A stretch of 64,000 nucleotides of DNA from Erysipelotrichaceae bacterium (GTDB taxonomy: Bacteria; Bacillota_I; Bacilli_A; Erysipelotrichales; Erysipelotrichaceae). The stretch is from NCBI GenBank assembly GCA_030694975.1, contig JAUYTU010000019.1:90701-154700 (forward strand), read 5' to 3'. This document shows, piece after piece, positions 32,407-41,786 of this stretch. The position numbers were made by a program, and so were the translations under genes. Below the pieces are notes generated by a model. That model was not told the DNA's origin. It saw only the letters and a program-made list of their open reading frames with translations, and did no database searches. Positions within the stretch are counted from its first letter, which is position 1; each line of letters begins with the position of its first letter.

Positions 32407-33501
32407 ATGAAGAAATTGTTCGTTACAATGATCGCATTACTGCTTTCAGTGATGGCGTTGACCGCTTGTGCTCCGGCGAAAGCTACCGTAGATATCGGTA
32501 TCGTATTGCCGACACGCGATGAGCCGCGCTGGATTCAAGATGAAACCCGCTTTAAAGACGCTCTGGAAGACAGCGGTTACTCCGTTGAAATTCTGTTTAG
32601 CCAAGGTTCAACTGCAACCGAATTGGCAAACGTCGAAACCTTATTAGCTAAAGGAATCAAAGTTTTGATTATTACCGCTCAGGATGGCGATGCTGCCGGT
32701 GCTGCTGTAGAAAAAGCAAAAGCTGAAGGCGTTACCGTTATCGCTTATGACCGTTTGATCACCAATACGGCTGCCGTCGACTACTACGTTACTTTCGACA
32801 GTATCGCTGTTGGTGAAGCACAAGGGAAGTTCTTAGTTGATAAGGCTACTGGAACCGGCAATCCGTTATACTTATATGCCGGTGCTGCTTCTGATAATAA
32901 TGCATTCTTGTTCTTCGAAGGTGCTTGGAAAGTATTGCAACCGAAAGTTGCTGATGGCACATTCGTTATCAAGAACTCCTCAAAAGCTGTTGAACTGCAA
33001 GGCACATTGGCTTTGACAAGAACTCAAATGGCTGACATTCTTGGACAAGTTACCACCAACTGGGATTTCAACACAGCGAAAAACTTGGCTGAAACTCACT
33101 TGACAGCAGCTACTGATGCTGACAAAGGCGATGTATTTATTTTGGCACCGAATGACGGTACCGCTCGCGCAATTGCTGATGCATTTGCTGCAGATGCTGC
33201 TGTTACCAGTTATTTAGTTACCGGTCAAGATGCTGAAAAAGCTTCTGTTCAGTACATTATTGACAGTAAACAATCGATGACCGTATTTAAAGATGTCCGT
33301 ACATTGGTTGCTGATGCAATCAAGATGGCTGTCGATGTTTTGGATGGTAAAACTCCGGTTACTACAGGTGCATATGATAATGGAAACAAAGATGTTCCTG
33401 CGAAACAAACCGCTGTTGTCGTTGTTCATAAGGACAATGTAAAAGCTGCATTGATTGACTCCGGTTATTATGCGGCTAGCGACTTCACATTCCCGAACTA
33501 G
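32407..33501 (+). CDS. chvE: ChvE-type multiple-monosaccharide-binding lipoprotein
   Basis: 364 residues from ATG 32407 (AAAAGGAGAG before it). Lipobox LTAC with Cys at 21. DIGIVLPTRDEPRWIQDE is the ChvE-type start, with ITAQDGDAAGAAVEKA and VIAYDRLI later. It captures xylose, glucose, galactose or arabinose-like sugars at the cell surface and hands them to MmsB. A hairpin after the stop may protect the message or reduce read-through into mmsA. Codon use is strongly biased, suggesting high expression. Confidence 0.88.
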   Translation: MKKLFVTMIALLLSVMALTACAPAKATVDIGIVLPTRDEPRWIQDETRFKDALEDSGYSVEILFSQGSTATELANVETLLAKGIKVLIITAQDGDAAGAAVEKAKAEGVTVIAYDRLITNTAAVDYYVTFDSIAVGEAQGKFLVDKATGTGNPLYLYAGAASDNNAFLFFEGAWKVLQPKVADGTFVIKNSSKAVELQGTLALTRTQMADILGQVTTNWDFNTAKNLAETHLTAATDADKGDVFILAPNDGTARAIADAFAADAAVTSYLVTGQDAEKASVQYIIDSKQSMTVFKDVRTLVADAIKMAVDVLDGKTPVTTGAYDNGNKDVPAKQTAVVVVHKDNVKAALIDSGYYAASDFTFPN

Positions 33502-33519
33502 TCTACGATTTGATTTGTT

Positions 33520-33552
33520 GCAGTGGCGGGGGTTCCCCGTCACTGCTTTCTT
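33520..33552 (+). terminator. Attenuating hairpin between chvE and mmsA
   Basis: 12-bp stem GCAGTGGCGGGG/CCCCGTCACTGC with a 3-base loop followed by TTTCTT. The imperfect T tract suggests partial termination, giving more binding protein than transporter. Confidence 0.65.
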
Positions 33553-33571
33553 AAAAGAAGGGATCGATACA

Positions 33572-35089
33572 ATGAGCAATATTCTTGAAATGCGTAACAT
33601 TACCAAGGATTTCCCCGGTGTCCGAGCGCTTGATGATGTTAATTTCTCGGTCAAAGATGGTGAAATTCATTGTCTGGTTGGTGAAAACGGTGCCGGTAAA
33701 AGCACGCTGATGAAGATTCTAAGCGGTGTATATAAAAAAGGTGAGTATCAGGGTGATATCGTTTTAAGCGGCGAGGTTATGAATTTTCATGGAATTCGCG
33801 ATAGCGAGCGAATGGGTATCGGTATCATCCATCAGGAACTCGCTCTCATTCCAGAATTATCTGTCTATGAAAACATGTATTTAGGCCACGAAATCAAGCG
33901 TGGGTCTTTTATTGATTGGAATGAAACCATTACGCAAAGTGTGGAGTTTCTTAAAAAGGTAAACCTTGTGGTTGAGCCAGAGGAGAAAATCAAAAACCTG
34001 GGTGTCGGTAAGCAACAGTTAGTTGAAATTGCCAAAGCATTAAGTAAGGATTTGAAACTATTGATCCTCGATGAGCCCACAGCTGCGCTTAATGAGGAGG
34101 AAAGCGATAACTTACTCAAACTGTTGAAAGAGTTAAAAAGTCATGGTGTTACTTCGATCATGATTTCCCATAAACTTAAAGAAGTCATATCGATCGCGGA
34201 TACGGTCACGGTCTTGCGCGATGGTAAGACGATCTGTTCATTATCGAAAGAGAGAAATGAGATCAATACGCAGGTCATAATTAAGAACATGGTCGGCCGT
34301 GAAATCAATGATGTATTTCCGAAACGTCCTGTTAAGGAAATTGGCAGTATAGCTCTTGACGTAAAAAATCTGAAGTCTTACAGCCGTGAGTTGGGCAGAG
34401 ACATTATCAAGGACGCATCCTTCTATGTCAGAAAAGGTGAAGTCGTGGGTGTTGCCGGATTAATGGGAGCCGGAAGAACGGAATTGGCTTTAAGTCTGTT
34501 TGGCAATCCGTTGCACTATGTTGTTAGTGGTGATGTTTCAATGGAAGGACAGAAAGTTCAGCTTTCTTCGCCCAAATCAGCAATTAAAGTGGGGTTGGCT
34601 TATGTTACTGAAGATCGCAAAGGGAACGGGTTGATTTTGATTCAAGACATCAAGCAGAATATTACCTTAGCTAATTTGATGGAAATTTCGCGAAATACGA
34701 TCATCGATCAAAATCTGGAAATCAATGTGGCAAACGAATATAAGCAGTCGATCAATATCAAGACGCCGACTGTCGAGCAGAAAGTTCAAAATCTTAGCGG
34801 GGGCAATCAACAGAAAGTTTCGTTGAGTAAGTGGTTATTCACACTTCCGAAGGTGTTGATCTTGGATGAGCCGACGCGAGGAATCGATGTCGGAGCAAAA
34901 TTCGAAATATATACCATTATTAATACCTTGGTTTCAAATGGTTTAAGTATTATTCTGATTTCTTCGGAACTTCCAGAAGTCATGGGCATGAGTGATCGTA
35001 TCTACGTGATGAATCAAGGGCGGATTGCTGGGGAAGTGGATGCGAAAACTGCATCTGCCGAAAAAATCATGGAATTAGCAACGGATTAG
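33572..35089 (+). CDS. mmsA: Sugar ABC transporter ATPase, MmsA/GguA
   Basis: 505 residues, two ATPase domains as in all sugar importers of this class. First: Walker A GENGAGKST, signature-like LGVGKQQLVEIAKA, Walker B LLILDEPT. Second: degenerate Walker A GLMGAGRTEL, signature LSGGNQQKVSLSKW, Walker B LILDEPTRGIDVGAK. It powers import through MmsB at the membrane. The start at 33572 has AAGAAGGG and follows the hairpin; earlier in-frame starts would lie within it. Confidence 0.92.
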   Translation: MSNILEMRNITKDFPGVRALDDVNFSVKDGEIHCLVGENGAGKSTLMKILSGVYKKGEYQGDIVLSGEVMNFHGIRDSERMGIGIIHQELALIPELSVYENMYLGHEIKRGSFIDWNETITQSVEFLKKVNLVVEPEEKIKNLGVGKQQLVEIAKALSKDLKLLILDEPTAALNEEESDNLLKLLKELKSHGVTSIMISHKLKEVISIADTVTVLRDGKTICSLSKERNEINTQVIIKNMVGREINDVFPKRPVKEIGSIALDVKNLKSYSRELGRDIIKDASFYVRKGEVVGVAGLMGAGRTELALSLFGNPLHYVVSGDVSMEGQKVQLSSPKSAIKVGLAYVTEDRKGNGLILIQDIKQNITLANLMEISRNTIIDQNLEINVANEYKQSINIKTPTVEQKVQNLSGGNQQKVSLSKWLFTLPKVLILDEPTRGIDVGAKFEIYTIINTLVSNGLSIILISSELPEVMGMSDRIYVMNQGRIAGEVDAKTASAEKIMELATD

Positions 35090-35102
35090 GGAGGGTGAAG
35101 AT

Positions 35103-36287
35103 ATGAACAAAATTAAAAACTATTTCAGTGAATTAAGCATATTGCTAAAACTCAACGTCCGGGAATACGGTATGTTTATCGCCCTTGCGGTCATCATGCT
35201 TATATTCTCGTATTATTCGGGTGGATTGTTTGTCAGTCCAAGAAACCTGTCGAACTTACTGAACCAAACCGGATATATTGCGGTATTGGCCGTGGGTATG
35301 ACGTTGGTCATCATTATCCGACATATTGATTTAAGTGTTGGTTATGTGGCTGGATTTATCGGAGCGGTTGCGGCCATCATGATGGTTCAATACGGCGTAC
35401 CGGTGGGGATCGTCATAGTGGCTGTGCTGGTACTTGGAACACTGATTGGCTTATGGCATGGGTTCTTAGTTGCTTTTATGGGACTACCGGCCTTCGTTTC
35501 AACGTTAGCAGGTATGTTGATTTTCCGTGGCGCATTGCTACAAGTCACCCAAGGCACCGGAACCATCATTATTCCCAATGATTTCTTCAATGCTATTTCC
35601 AACGGAAATATTCCGGATGTTGTCAATATTCCCGGTATTCACGTATTAACGTTAATGATTGGTTTGGTTGGTGTGGGATTATTTATCGTTTCGGAATTTA
35701 GAACAAGAAAAAATAAACTTAAATATAATTTTAAAGTATTGAGTATGAGTATGCTCATTACCAAAATGATTTTTGTGTCTGCGGTTATTCTGTTAATAAC
35801 CTACATCCTTGCAACCTATAACGGAATGTCCTGGACCGTTGTCATTATGTTGGTTACAGTGGGGATTTATCACTTTATTACCAACAAGACCGTTATCGGC
35901 CGACATATCTACGCGGTTGGCGGCAATCCGGAGGCGGCTGAACTTAGTGGTATCAGTGTTAAGAAGATAACGCTGTTAGTCTTTGCGTCGATGGGGTTCT
36001 TATCGGCGGTATCTGGAATTTTGTTTGCATCGCGCCTTCGCTCGGCAACCGTTACGGCGGGTGTGTTGTTTGAGTTAGATGCGATTGCGGCGGCATATGT
36101 CGGCGGTGTCAGTGCCAAGGGTGGTATCGGTAAGGTTACCGGCTCAATCATCGGTGCGATCGTTATGGCATCACTCTCCAGCGGTATGAATTTAGTCGGC
36201 ATGGATATTTCTATTCAGTACATCGTTCGGGGTTTGGTACTCATTGTTGCGGTTGTGTTTGATGTTCGTACCCGAAACAAAAAATAG
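35103..36287 (+). CDS. mmsB: Sugar ABC transporter permease, MmsB/GguB
   Basis: 394 residues with about ten to twelve membrane helices. VGMTLVIIIRHIDLSVGYVAG is the conserved loop of this permease family, and ISVKKITLLVFASMGF plus AYVGGVSAKGGIGKVTGS near the end are also typical. Good ribosome site GGGAGGG. Last gene of the importer, 13 bases after mmsA, closed by a terminator. Confidence 0.92.
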   Translation: MNKIKNYFSELSILLKLNVREYGMFIALAVIMLIFSYYSGGLFVSPRNLSNLLNQTGYIAVLAVGMTLVIIIRHIDLSVGYVAGFIGAVAAIMMVQYGVPVGIVIVAVLVLGTLIGLWHGFLVAFMGLPAFVSTLAGMLIFRGALLQVTQGTGTIIIPNDFFNAISNGNIPDVVNIPGIHVLTLMIGLVGVGLFIVSEFRTRKNKLKYNFKVLSMSMLITKMIFVSAVILLITYILATYNGMSWTVVIMLVTVGIYHFITNKTVIGRHIYAVGGNPEAAELSGISVKKITLLVFASMGFLSAVSGILFASRLRSATVTAGVLFELDAIAAAYVGGVSAKGGIGKVTGSIIGAIVMASLSSGMNLVGMDISIQYIVRGLVLIVAVVFDVRTRNKK

Positions 36288-36314
36288 CATTCACTTTGTG
36301 GGGGAGGATATAAG

Positions 36315-36339
36315 AAAGAGCGGTGGGGACCGCTCTTTT
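36315..36339. terminator. Bidirectional terminator
   Basis: Stem AAAGAGCGGT/ACCGCTCTTT, loop GGGG; serves mmsB on the plus strand and dhaM on the minus strand. Confidence 0.85.
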
Positions 36340-36341
36340 GC

Positions 36342-36743
36342 TTAGTTAAATGTTCCGGATCTTATTTTATGTGCTTCTCGTAAAATCGCTTCTTTGCTGG
36401 GATCGACCATGCATTGAACCGATGCCACAAAAGCACCTTCGACAATAGGCCCAGGCACATAGGTGCACTTTTTAGCGAGCTCTTCATCTTCGATGAGTTC
36501 GATGGCGGCCTCAATACTGAAAACAGCACTTCCTAAGTCGGCAAAGAGATAGATGTTGTCATGGTGTGCGCATTGGCGAATGTATTCACTGATTTTAATT
36601 GCGTCGGTTCCCAACCGTTGGTCATCGGTGCCTCCGGCTGAGATAATCTCGATGCTCTCGGTATGGGAGGTCATTTCTTCGATCATTTCTTTGAGTCCGT
36701 CGGTGATTTTATAACTATGCGATACTAGGATGATGGCGGCCAT
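36342..36743 (-). CDS. dhaM: Dihydroxyacetone kinase phosphotransfer subunit DhaM
   Basis: 133 residues from the start at 36743 (AGGAGG before it). EIIA-Man fold: VSHSYKITDGL holds the phosphorylated His (about H9), then SAGGTDDQRLGTD, LFADLGSAVFS, and GPIVEGAFVASV. It takes phosphate from HPr and rephosphorylates ADP on DhaL. Only the EIIA domain is present, without the HPr and EI parts of E. coli DhaM. It is separated from dhaKL by 8.5 kb and by strand, whereas Bacillota usually keep the three genes together. Confidence 0.9.
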   Translation of the reverse strand: MAAIILVSHSYKITDGLKEMIEEMTSHTESIEIISAGGTDDQRLGTDAIKISEYIRQCAHHDNIYLFADLGSAVFSIEAAIELIEDEELAKKCTYVPGPIVEGAFVASVQCMVDPSKEAILREAHKIRSGTFN

Positions 36744-36855
36744 ATGGTTTCCTCCTGTGTATACATGAATCTTACTTATTTTATGATGATTTGTCAAAAT
36801 GTAAACATCGACAATTAATGAAACAGATTGTTAAATATTATCAGATAATATCAAA

Positions 36856-36908
36856 TGCAATTTTAGAAAGAGTTGTTTATAATACAAAAGAAAATGATGT
36901 TCATTTTC
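36856..36908 (+). promoter_or_regulatory. AbgT promoter with Fur-like palindrome
   Basis: -10 TATAAT (36878-36883) with a weak -35 TGCAAT (36856-36861). A perfect palindrome GAAAATGA-TGT-TCATTTTC covers 36890-36908 at the expected start. It agrees with the 19-bp classical Fur box in 15 of 19 positions, but other regulators are possible. Confidence 0.55.
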
Positions 36909-36924
36909 GAAGGGAGAAATGTAT

Positions 36925-38451
36925 ATGGAGAAGAAAAAGGGAATAACAACTTTCTTGGATAAAGTGGAGAAAGCCGGCAATCGGTTGCCTCATCCGGTCA
37001 CTTTGTTTGTTTTTCTGGCGGTAGCCATCGTTTTGCTCTCAGCACTTTTTGAACGTATGGGAGTTAGTGTTACGTATGATTTCATAAATGCGCAAACACA
37101 GGAAGTTATGACAAATACCGTCGTTGCCAAAAGTTTGCTTGCGGCGGATGGTATTCGACATATGTTTACGACGGTTATCTCAAATTTCACGGGTTTCTTT
37201 GCTTTAGGTACGGTATTTACGATTATTGTAGCGGTCAGTGTAGCTGAAGGATCCGGATTGATTTCAGCGTTGATGCGTAAAATTGTCAGTATTACACCGG
37301 CAAAACTTGTTACAGCTACGGTTGTGTTTTTGGGTGTTATGTCCAATGTGGCATCATCGACCGGTTACGTCGTTTTAGTTCCGTTAGGAGCTATTATCTT
37401 TAAGAGTTTTAAGAAACATCCGATTGCCGGCTTAGCTGCGGCGTTCGCCGGTGTTTCCGGTGGTTGGAGTGCGAATTTATTAATTGGTTCCAACGATCCG
37501 ATGTTTGCGGGTATAAGTACGCAAGCTGCCCGTTTTATTGATGTTAACTACACGGTATTGCCTACGGGTAACTGGTACTTTATGATGGCTTCTACGTTCT
37601 TGATTACCATCTTGGGAACTTGGGTGACAGAGAAAATCGTTATTCCGCGTTTAGGTGAGTATCATGGGGATGATGAGACTCTGGTCGAAGATATCGCTTT
37701 GAATGAGAAGCGCGGACTTCGATTTGCGTTGGTTGGGTTGATTTTGGTTGTTGCATTAATTCTGGGATTGACACTTCCTAACGAAGCTATTTTGAATCCA
37801 ACTGGGAATATCTTAGTCTCACCGTTTATGTCCTCGATTATTGCGGTGATGAGTCTGGTGTTTTTTGTACCGGGATTGCTTTATGGTTTTGGGGCAAAAA
37901 CCATCACTTCCGATAAGGAATTGGTTGATGTGATAGTCAAGGGAATCAGTGGGATCGCTAGTTTCTTAGTGCTCGTATTCTTTGCGGCTCAGTTTGTAAG
38001 TTATTTTAATTATTCGAACTTAGGTGTCATTCTTTCGGTATCCGGTTCGAATTTCTTGCAAAATGTTGGTTTCATCGGTATTCCATTGATCGTTGCCTTT
38101 ATCTTCTTAACCGCATTCATCAATCTTTTTATTGCGGTTGACTCGGCGAAATGGGTCATTATGGCCCCGATTTTCGTACCGATGTTTATGCGTTTGGGAT
38201 TGTCTCCTGAGTTGTCACAAGCGGTCTATCGAATCGGCGATTCATCAACGAATATCATTTCGCCTTTAATGCCGTTTTTCCCGCTGGCAGTTGCCTTTTG
38301 CCAGAAATATGATAAGAAGTTTGGTATCGGCTCGTTGATTACGACGATGGTTCCATACTCGATTGCATTTCTCATCGGCTGGACCTTGTTATTTATCGTT
38401 TGGTATTTCTTAGGCTTGCCATTAGGTCCAGGCGCAGGTTTATTTTACTAA
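36925..38451 (+). CDS. AbgT-family transporter
   Basis: 508 residues with about 11-13 membrane helices. GNRLPHPVTLFVFLAVAIV at the start, ASSTGYVVLVPLGAIIFKS, GVSGGWSANLLIGSNDP, and GDSSTNIISPLMPFFP are highly typical of AbgT proteins, which carry p-aminobenzoyl-glutamate or, in some cases, export sulfonamides. ATG 36925 is chosen over ATG 36919, which is too close to AAGGGAG. It is followed after 18 bases by an M24 peptidase gene, so uptake and cleavage of an acyl-glutamate or dipeptide is likely. Confidence 0.9.
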   Translation: MEKKKGITTFLDKVEKAGNRLPHPVTLFVFLAVAIVLLSALFERMGVSVTYDFINAQTQEVMTNTVVAKSLLAADGIRHMFTTVISNFTGFFALGTVFTIIVAVSVAEGSGLISALMRKIVSITPAKLVTATVVFLGVMSNVASSTGYVVLVPLGAIIFKSFKKHPIAGLAAAFAGVSGGWSANLLIGSNDPMFAGISTQAARFIDVNYTVLPTGNWYFMMASTFLITILGTWVTEKIVIPRLGEYHGDDETLVEDIALNEKRGLRFALVGLILVVALILGLTLPNEAILNPTGNILVSPFMSSIIAVMSLVFFVPGLLYGFGAKTITSDKELVDVIVKGISGIASFLVLVFFAAQFVSYFNYSNLGVILSVSGSNFLQNVGFIGIPLIVAFIFLTAFINLFIAVDSAKWVIMAPIFVPMFMRLGLSPELSQAVYRIGDSSTNIISPLMPFFPLAVAFCQKYDKKFGIGSLITTMVPYSIAFLIGWTLLFIVWYFLGLPLGPGAGLFY

Positions 38452-38469
38452 ACTTCGGAGGTTAGAACC

Positions 38470-39648
38470 ATGAAACCATTGGACAAAAGAATCAGGGAGT
38501 TTATGCTTAAGGACAATATTGATGTTGTATTAGCTCAATCACCGGAGAATTTTGCTTATGTTTCAGGGTTCTCAGCTCATCAGCACACCGTTTCACGTCA
38601 GCCGGGTTTTGCTTGTGCTATCGTAAGTGCTATAACTCGGCCAACGATTTTAATAGGCATGGACTTTGAGACGCCTTCGTTTAATCCAGAGTTTGAAGTG
38701 TTGAGTTTCTCTACGTGGGTAGGTAATCGCACACTTCACCAAATCAAGCAAAATGAGTCAGCACCGCCGTTTGTGACGATGTTGGATCGGATTGCCGAAT
38801 CTCTCTTTACTTTAGGTGCTACAGAAAAGATTGTCGGCGTTGAAATGGACTATTTGCCAACGAACTTTTATTTTCAGTTGAAACAACGTCTGCCATTGGT
38901 TACGTTTGTGGATGTTTCCAATCTGTTTCTGAGGGCTAGAGTTATCAAACAACCCCATGAGATTGAATTTATGCGTCAGCTCATCCGAGTATCGGATGAA
39001 GCCTTACTCTCCACCAGTAAATTAGCACACGTAGGTGTTTTGGAAAGTGAACTGTTTGATCATTACTGTCAACAAGTCATGGCTTCAGGCATTGCATTTC
39101 CCTCCGGATGGTCTTCCTTTACGGCGGGAGCCAATGCCGGTAAATTGGGAAGATCTCAACCTCGCCCCATTTTAGCAAAGGATGTTGTTAAGTTTGACGG
39201 TGGCGTCAATGGGGATACGAAGTTCTATACGACGGATTTTTCGCGTAGTTGGTTAATGTCTGATGTTGATCCGTGGTTGGTAAATGTTAAGCGCAATCTG
39301 ATGAAAGCGCATGAAATGATGTTGGAATCTATTCGACCGGGTCTGAGTTTTAAGGAGTTGTTTCATATCGGATATGATTTTACGGTAAAAGAGTTTCCTT
39401 TTTATCAGCGAGGTCATTTAGGGCACAGTATATCAATGGGTCCGCAAACAGCGGAGTTTCCGTTTATTTCTGCGACGCAGGAAGGTGTGCTTGAGCCAGG
39501 TATGATTTTGGCCGTAGAAAACCCCATGTACATCACGGGGTATAATGGTTTCAATATTGAGGATATGATTTTGGTAACGGCGGATGGTTATGAATTGCTG
39601 ACGCCGTTGACACCGCATTGGTTGGAAAGTGAAGCTAAATATCGTTAA
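38470..39648 (+). CDS. M24-family Xaa-Pro-type metallopeptidase
   Basis: 392 residues: a creatinase-type N-terminal domain (1-155) and a pita-bread catalytic domain. The five metal ligands are visible: D243 (KFDGG), D256 (YTTDFSR), H319 (GHLGHS), E350 (LAVENPM) and E364 (NIEDM). It is a cytoplasmic two-metal peptidase that would remove N-terminal residues before Pro or split dipeptides brought in by AbgT. Ribosome site CGGAGG. Last gene of a two-gene operon. Confidence 0.9.
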   Translation: MKPLDKRIREFMLKDNIDVVLAQSPENFAYVSGFSAHQHTVSRQPGFACAIVSAITRPTILIGMDFETPSFNPEFEVLSFSTWVGNRTLHQIKQNESAPPFVTMLDRIAESLFTLGATEKIVGVEMDYLPTNFYFQLKQRLPLVTFVDVSNLFLRARVIKQPHEIEFMRQLIRVSDEALLSTSKLAHVGVLESELFDHYCQQVMASGIAFPSGWSSFTAGANAGKLGRSQPRPILAKDVVKFDGGVNGDTKFYTTDFSRSWLMSDVDPWLVNVKRNLMKAHEMMLESIRPGLSFKELFHIGYDFTVKEFPFYQRGHLGHSISMGPQTAEFPFISATQEGVLEPGMILAVENPMYITGYNGFNIEDMILVTADGYELLTPLTPHWLESEAKYR

Positions 39649-39650
39649 AA

Positions 39651-39670
39651 AAACGCCGGAAACGGCGTTT
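39651..39670. terminator. Bidirectional terminator
   Basis: Stem AAACGCCG/CGGCGTTT with a GAAA loop, between convergent genes. Confidence 0.85.
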
Positions 39671-40007
39671 ATGATTTATCTCGAAGATTTTTAAATTTGC
39701 GTAATTCACTTTGCATAACGGCATTCTGTCCTTTGGTTGTACAAATCAAACGGTTGGACAAGGTGGAATACAAGAAGGTAAATCCACGGTAGTGTCGTAT
39801 ATCTTGGTAGGAATCGATCGGCATTTCTAGTTCTTCGATATAAGCTTGAAGATAAGGGTTTTTGATGACAGGCATGTTGAGTGCGGACTGTGCGGTCGTA
39901 TAGGCGAAATAAGCCAGTATGTCCAACAGTTCTTTGTCGACTTCCATGTCTTGATTTTCAAGATCAAAGACGACCCAATCTTGCTTTTGAAGTTGTGATG
40001 CTTTCAT
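39669..40007 (-). CDS. Hypothetical 112-residue cytoplasmic protein
   Basis: Not recognised. From the start at 40007 (AAAGGAGG before it) the protein is soluble, with acidic helices in the first half (QDMEVDKELLDILAYFAY), a YRGFTFLYSTLSNRL middle, and a basic tail (RKFKNLRDKS). No Cys pairs, signal or membrane helices. It is alone on its strand, convergent with the AbgT operon. A real gene by ribosome site and codon use; role unknown. Confidence 0.65.
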   Translation of the reverse strand: MKASQLQKQDWVVFDLENQDMEVDKELLDILAYFAYTTAQSALNMPVIKNPYLQAYIEELEMPIDSYQDIRHYRGFTFLYSTLSNRLICTTKGQNAVMQSELRKFKNLRDKS

Positions 40008-40094
40008 GCGCTTTCCTCCTTTGCAGTACTTTACCATATCCTACAAAGATGTGCATCTGTTTCGCTTGAAAAAAAGCGGAATTTTTCATGAAAA

Positions 40095-40118
40095 CTGAAA
40101 TAATAAGCTATTTTTCAG
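40095..40118 (-). terminator. Likely terminator of the ABC exporter pair
   Basis: Minus-strand stem CTGAAA/TTTCAG with a 12-base loop followed by TTTTC. Confidence 0.5.
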
Positions 40119-40142
40119 AGCAAAATCACTATCAAGAGCAAT

Positions 40143-41786
40143 TTATGCCTCTGTAAGAATCATTCTCGACCATACTTCCTGAATATCCGATGTCTGGCGG
40201 ATCAATCCTTGTTCGACGATGTAAATCTTATCGTACAGATGGAGATGATCTTTAAAAATGATATGGCTGACGTTGATGATGGTCTTTTCAAGACTTAAGA
40301 TATCTTTTTCGATGCTATGAGCAATCGGCTGTTCCAAGCTGGAAAAAATTTCATCGCACAGGATGACTTCAGCATTCAGACACAGAGCTCTCGCCAACAT
40401 AAGTCGTGCTCGTTGCCCTCCAGAGACATTCGCGCCGTTGTTGCGCAACACTTCCCCAAGTTCTAACGTTGAAAGTCCGACTTGAAACAGGGAGTCTTTA
40501 ACACGTTGTTCATCAATGTCCTGATACATCGTCACATTTTCTTTGATGGTTCCATTAAATATGAAGCCGATTTGATCGACGGTCGTAAACAGTGAATAAT
40601 AATCGATGGGAACAATATCGAAGATATCAATACCATCCAAGGTTACGATACCGTTTTTCGGGACGATGGACTGACGGATGGTTTTGAGTACGGTCGATTT
40701 ACCGGCTCCGCTGTGACCGACAATCAGGATTTTCTCCTTGCGTTGCACCGACATAATTACTTTTTGAAGAATCGGATTTGGATCATCTTCATAACCCAAA
40801 TCACAATGATTGAACATCAGCATTTCAAAACGATTAACATGCGTATGGCGGTCAATGATCGGACGGCTAAGATTCTTGTCAAATTCATCAAGAACTTTAA
40901 GAATTCCTTTCATCTGAGTAATGACCGGGGTGAAGCGTTGTAATGGCCACATGACATTGCCAAAACTGGTCGCAACCATAATCAGTGATCCCAAGGATGC
41001 CTGTGCACTTCGCGCAAACAATATTCCCGCGATAATTAGTGTGAAGATAATGGTGGTTTGAATAAAGTTATTGAGTCCATCCACTTTGGTCGATGATTTA
41101 TCGACCGTGTAGTTATCCTTTTGAACTTGCGTTGCTTTTTCGATAAACGACAAGTGACGCAAGTTTTCAAGTTGATGTTGCTTGATAATTTCAAATCCGT
41201 ATAGAGTTTCGTTGACGAAGTCCGTGTAGGCTTGCAACGATTTTGATTTCATCGCCTCCGATTTCTGGACCGGCTTATTGGTTTTACTGGTAACAACCAC
41301 AAAGATCACCAACATCATAAAAGCGACAACGACCAAGTAGATACTGACGGTCGCTACGATAACTACAGCCATCAAAAACCGAGAGGACATATGAATCGTT
41401 TCAAGGATGTTGAGTAAAAACTTTTCTTCAAATCGATCGAAGTCATTGGTCAGATTCGAGCGATAGATGTTGCACTGATCTTTTTGTAACTGCGTGATGT
41501 CTTGTTCCATCAGTCGGTGAATGTAGTGGTTTTTTAACTGCTTTAAACTAGCCTCAAGATATTTTGATTTAAGCAATGTACCAATGGAGTCCAGAACCAG
41601 CGATCCGATCATAATTAGCATCATCAGTTGAGCCGTTCTCAACACATCATCCATCTGACGATTCAATCCGTAATCCGTGATGACTTTAAGCAGATAGATA
41701 TTCCAACCGGATAAACTGACCATAAAAATCGTGTGAATCGTATTGATGATCAGCCAGGGAATATGTCCTAATTTCATTTTTCTCAT
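40143..41786 (-). CDS. ABC exporter half-transporter (second gene of the pair)
   Basis: 547 residues: six membrane helices and an ATPase. Walker A VGHSGAGKST, signature VSGGQRARLMLAR, Walker B ILCDEIFSSLE with catalytic Glu, and switch His in NVSHIIFKD. The D-loop is SSLE rather than SALD. It overlaps the upstream half-transporter by four bases. The two probably form a heterodimer for peptide or drug export. A C-terminal segment of about 20 residues follows the ATPase. Confidence 0.85.
   Translation of the reverse strand: MRKMKLGHIPWLIINTIHTIFMVSLSGWNIYLLKVITDYGLNRQMDDVLRTAQLMMLIMIGSLVLDSIGTLLKSKYLEASLKQLKNHYIHRLMEQDITQLQKDQCNIYRSNLTNDFDRFEEKFLLNILETIHMSSRFLMAVVIVATVSIYLVVVAFMMLVIFVVVTSKTNKPVQKSEAMKSKSLQAYTDFVNETLYGFEIIKQHQLENLRHLSFIEKATQVQKDNYTVDKSSTKVDGLNNFIQTTIIFTLIIAGILFARSAQASLGSLIMVATSFGNVMWPLQRFTPVITQMKGILKVLDEFDKNLSRPIIDRHTHVNRFEMLMFNHCDLGYEDDPNPILQKVIMSVQRKEKILIVGHSGAGKSTVLKTIRQSIVPKNGIVTLDGIDIFDIVPIDYYSLFTTVDQIGFIFNGTIKENVTMYQDIDEQRVKDSLFQVGLSTLELGEVLRNNGANVSGGQRARLMLARALCLNAEVILCDEIFSSLEQPIAHSIEKDILSLEKTIINVSHIIFKDHLHLYDKIYIVEQGLIRQTSDIQEVWSRMILTEA

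Noticed and set aside
33214..33654. 146-residue minus-strand frame across chvE and mmsA
   Set aside because: It is antisense to two well-supported genes and spans the hairpin between them; its sequence has no family features.
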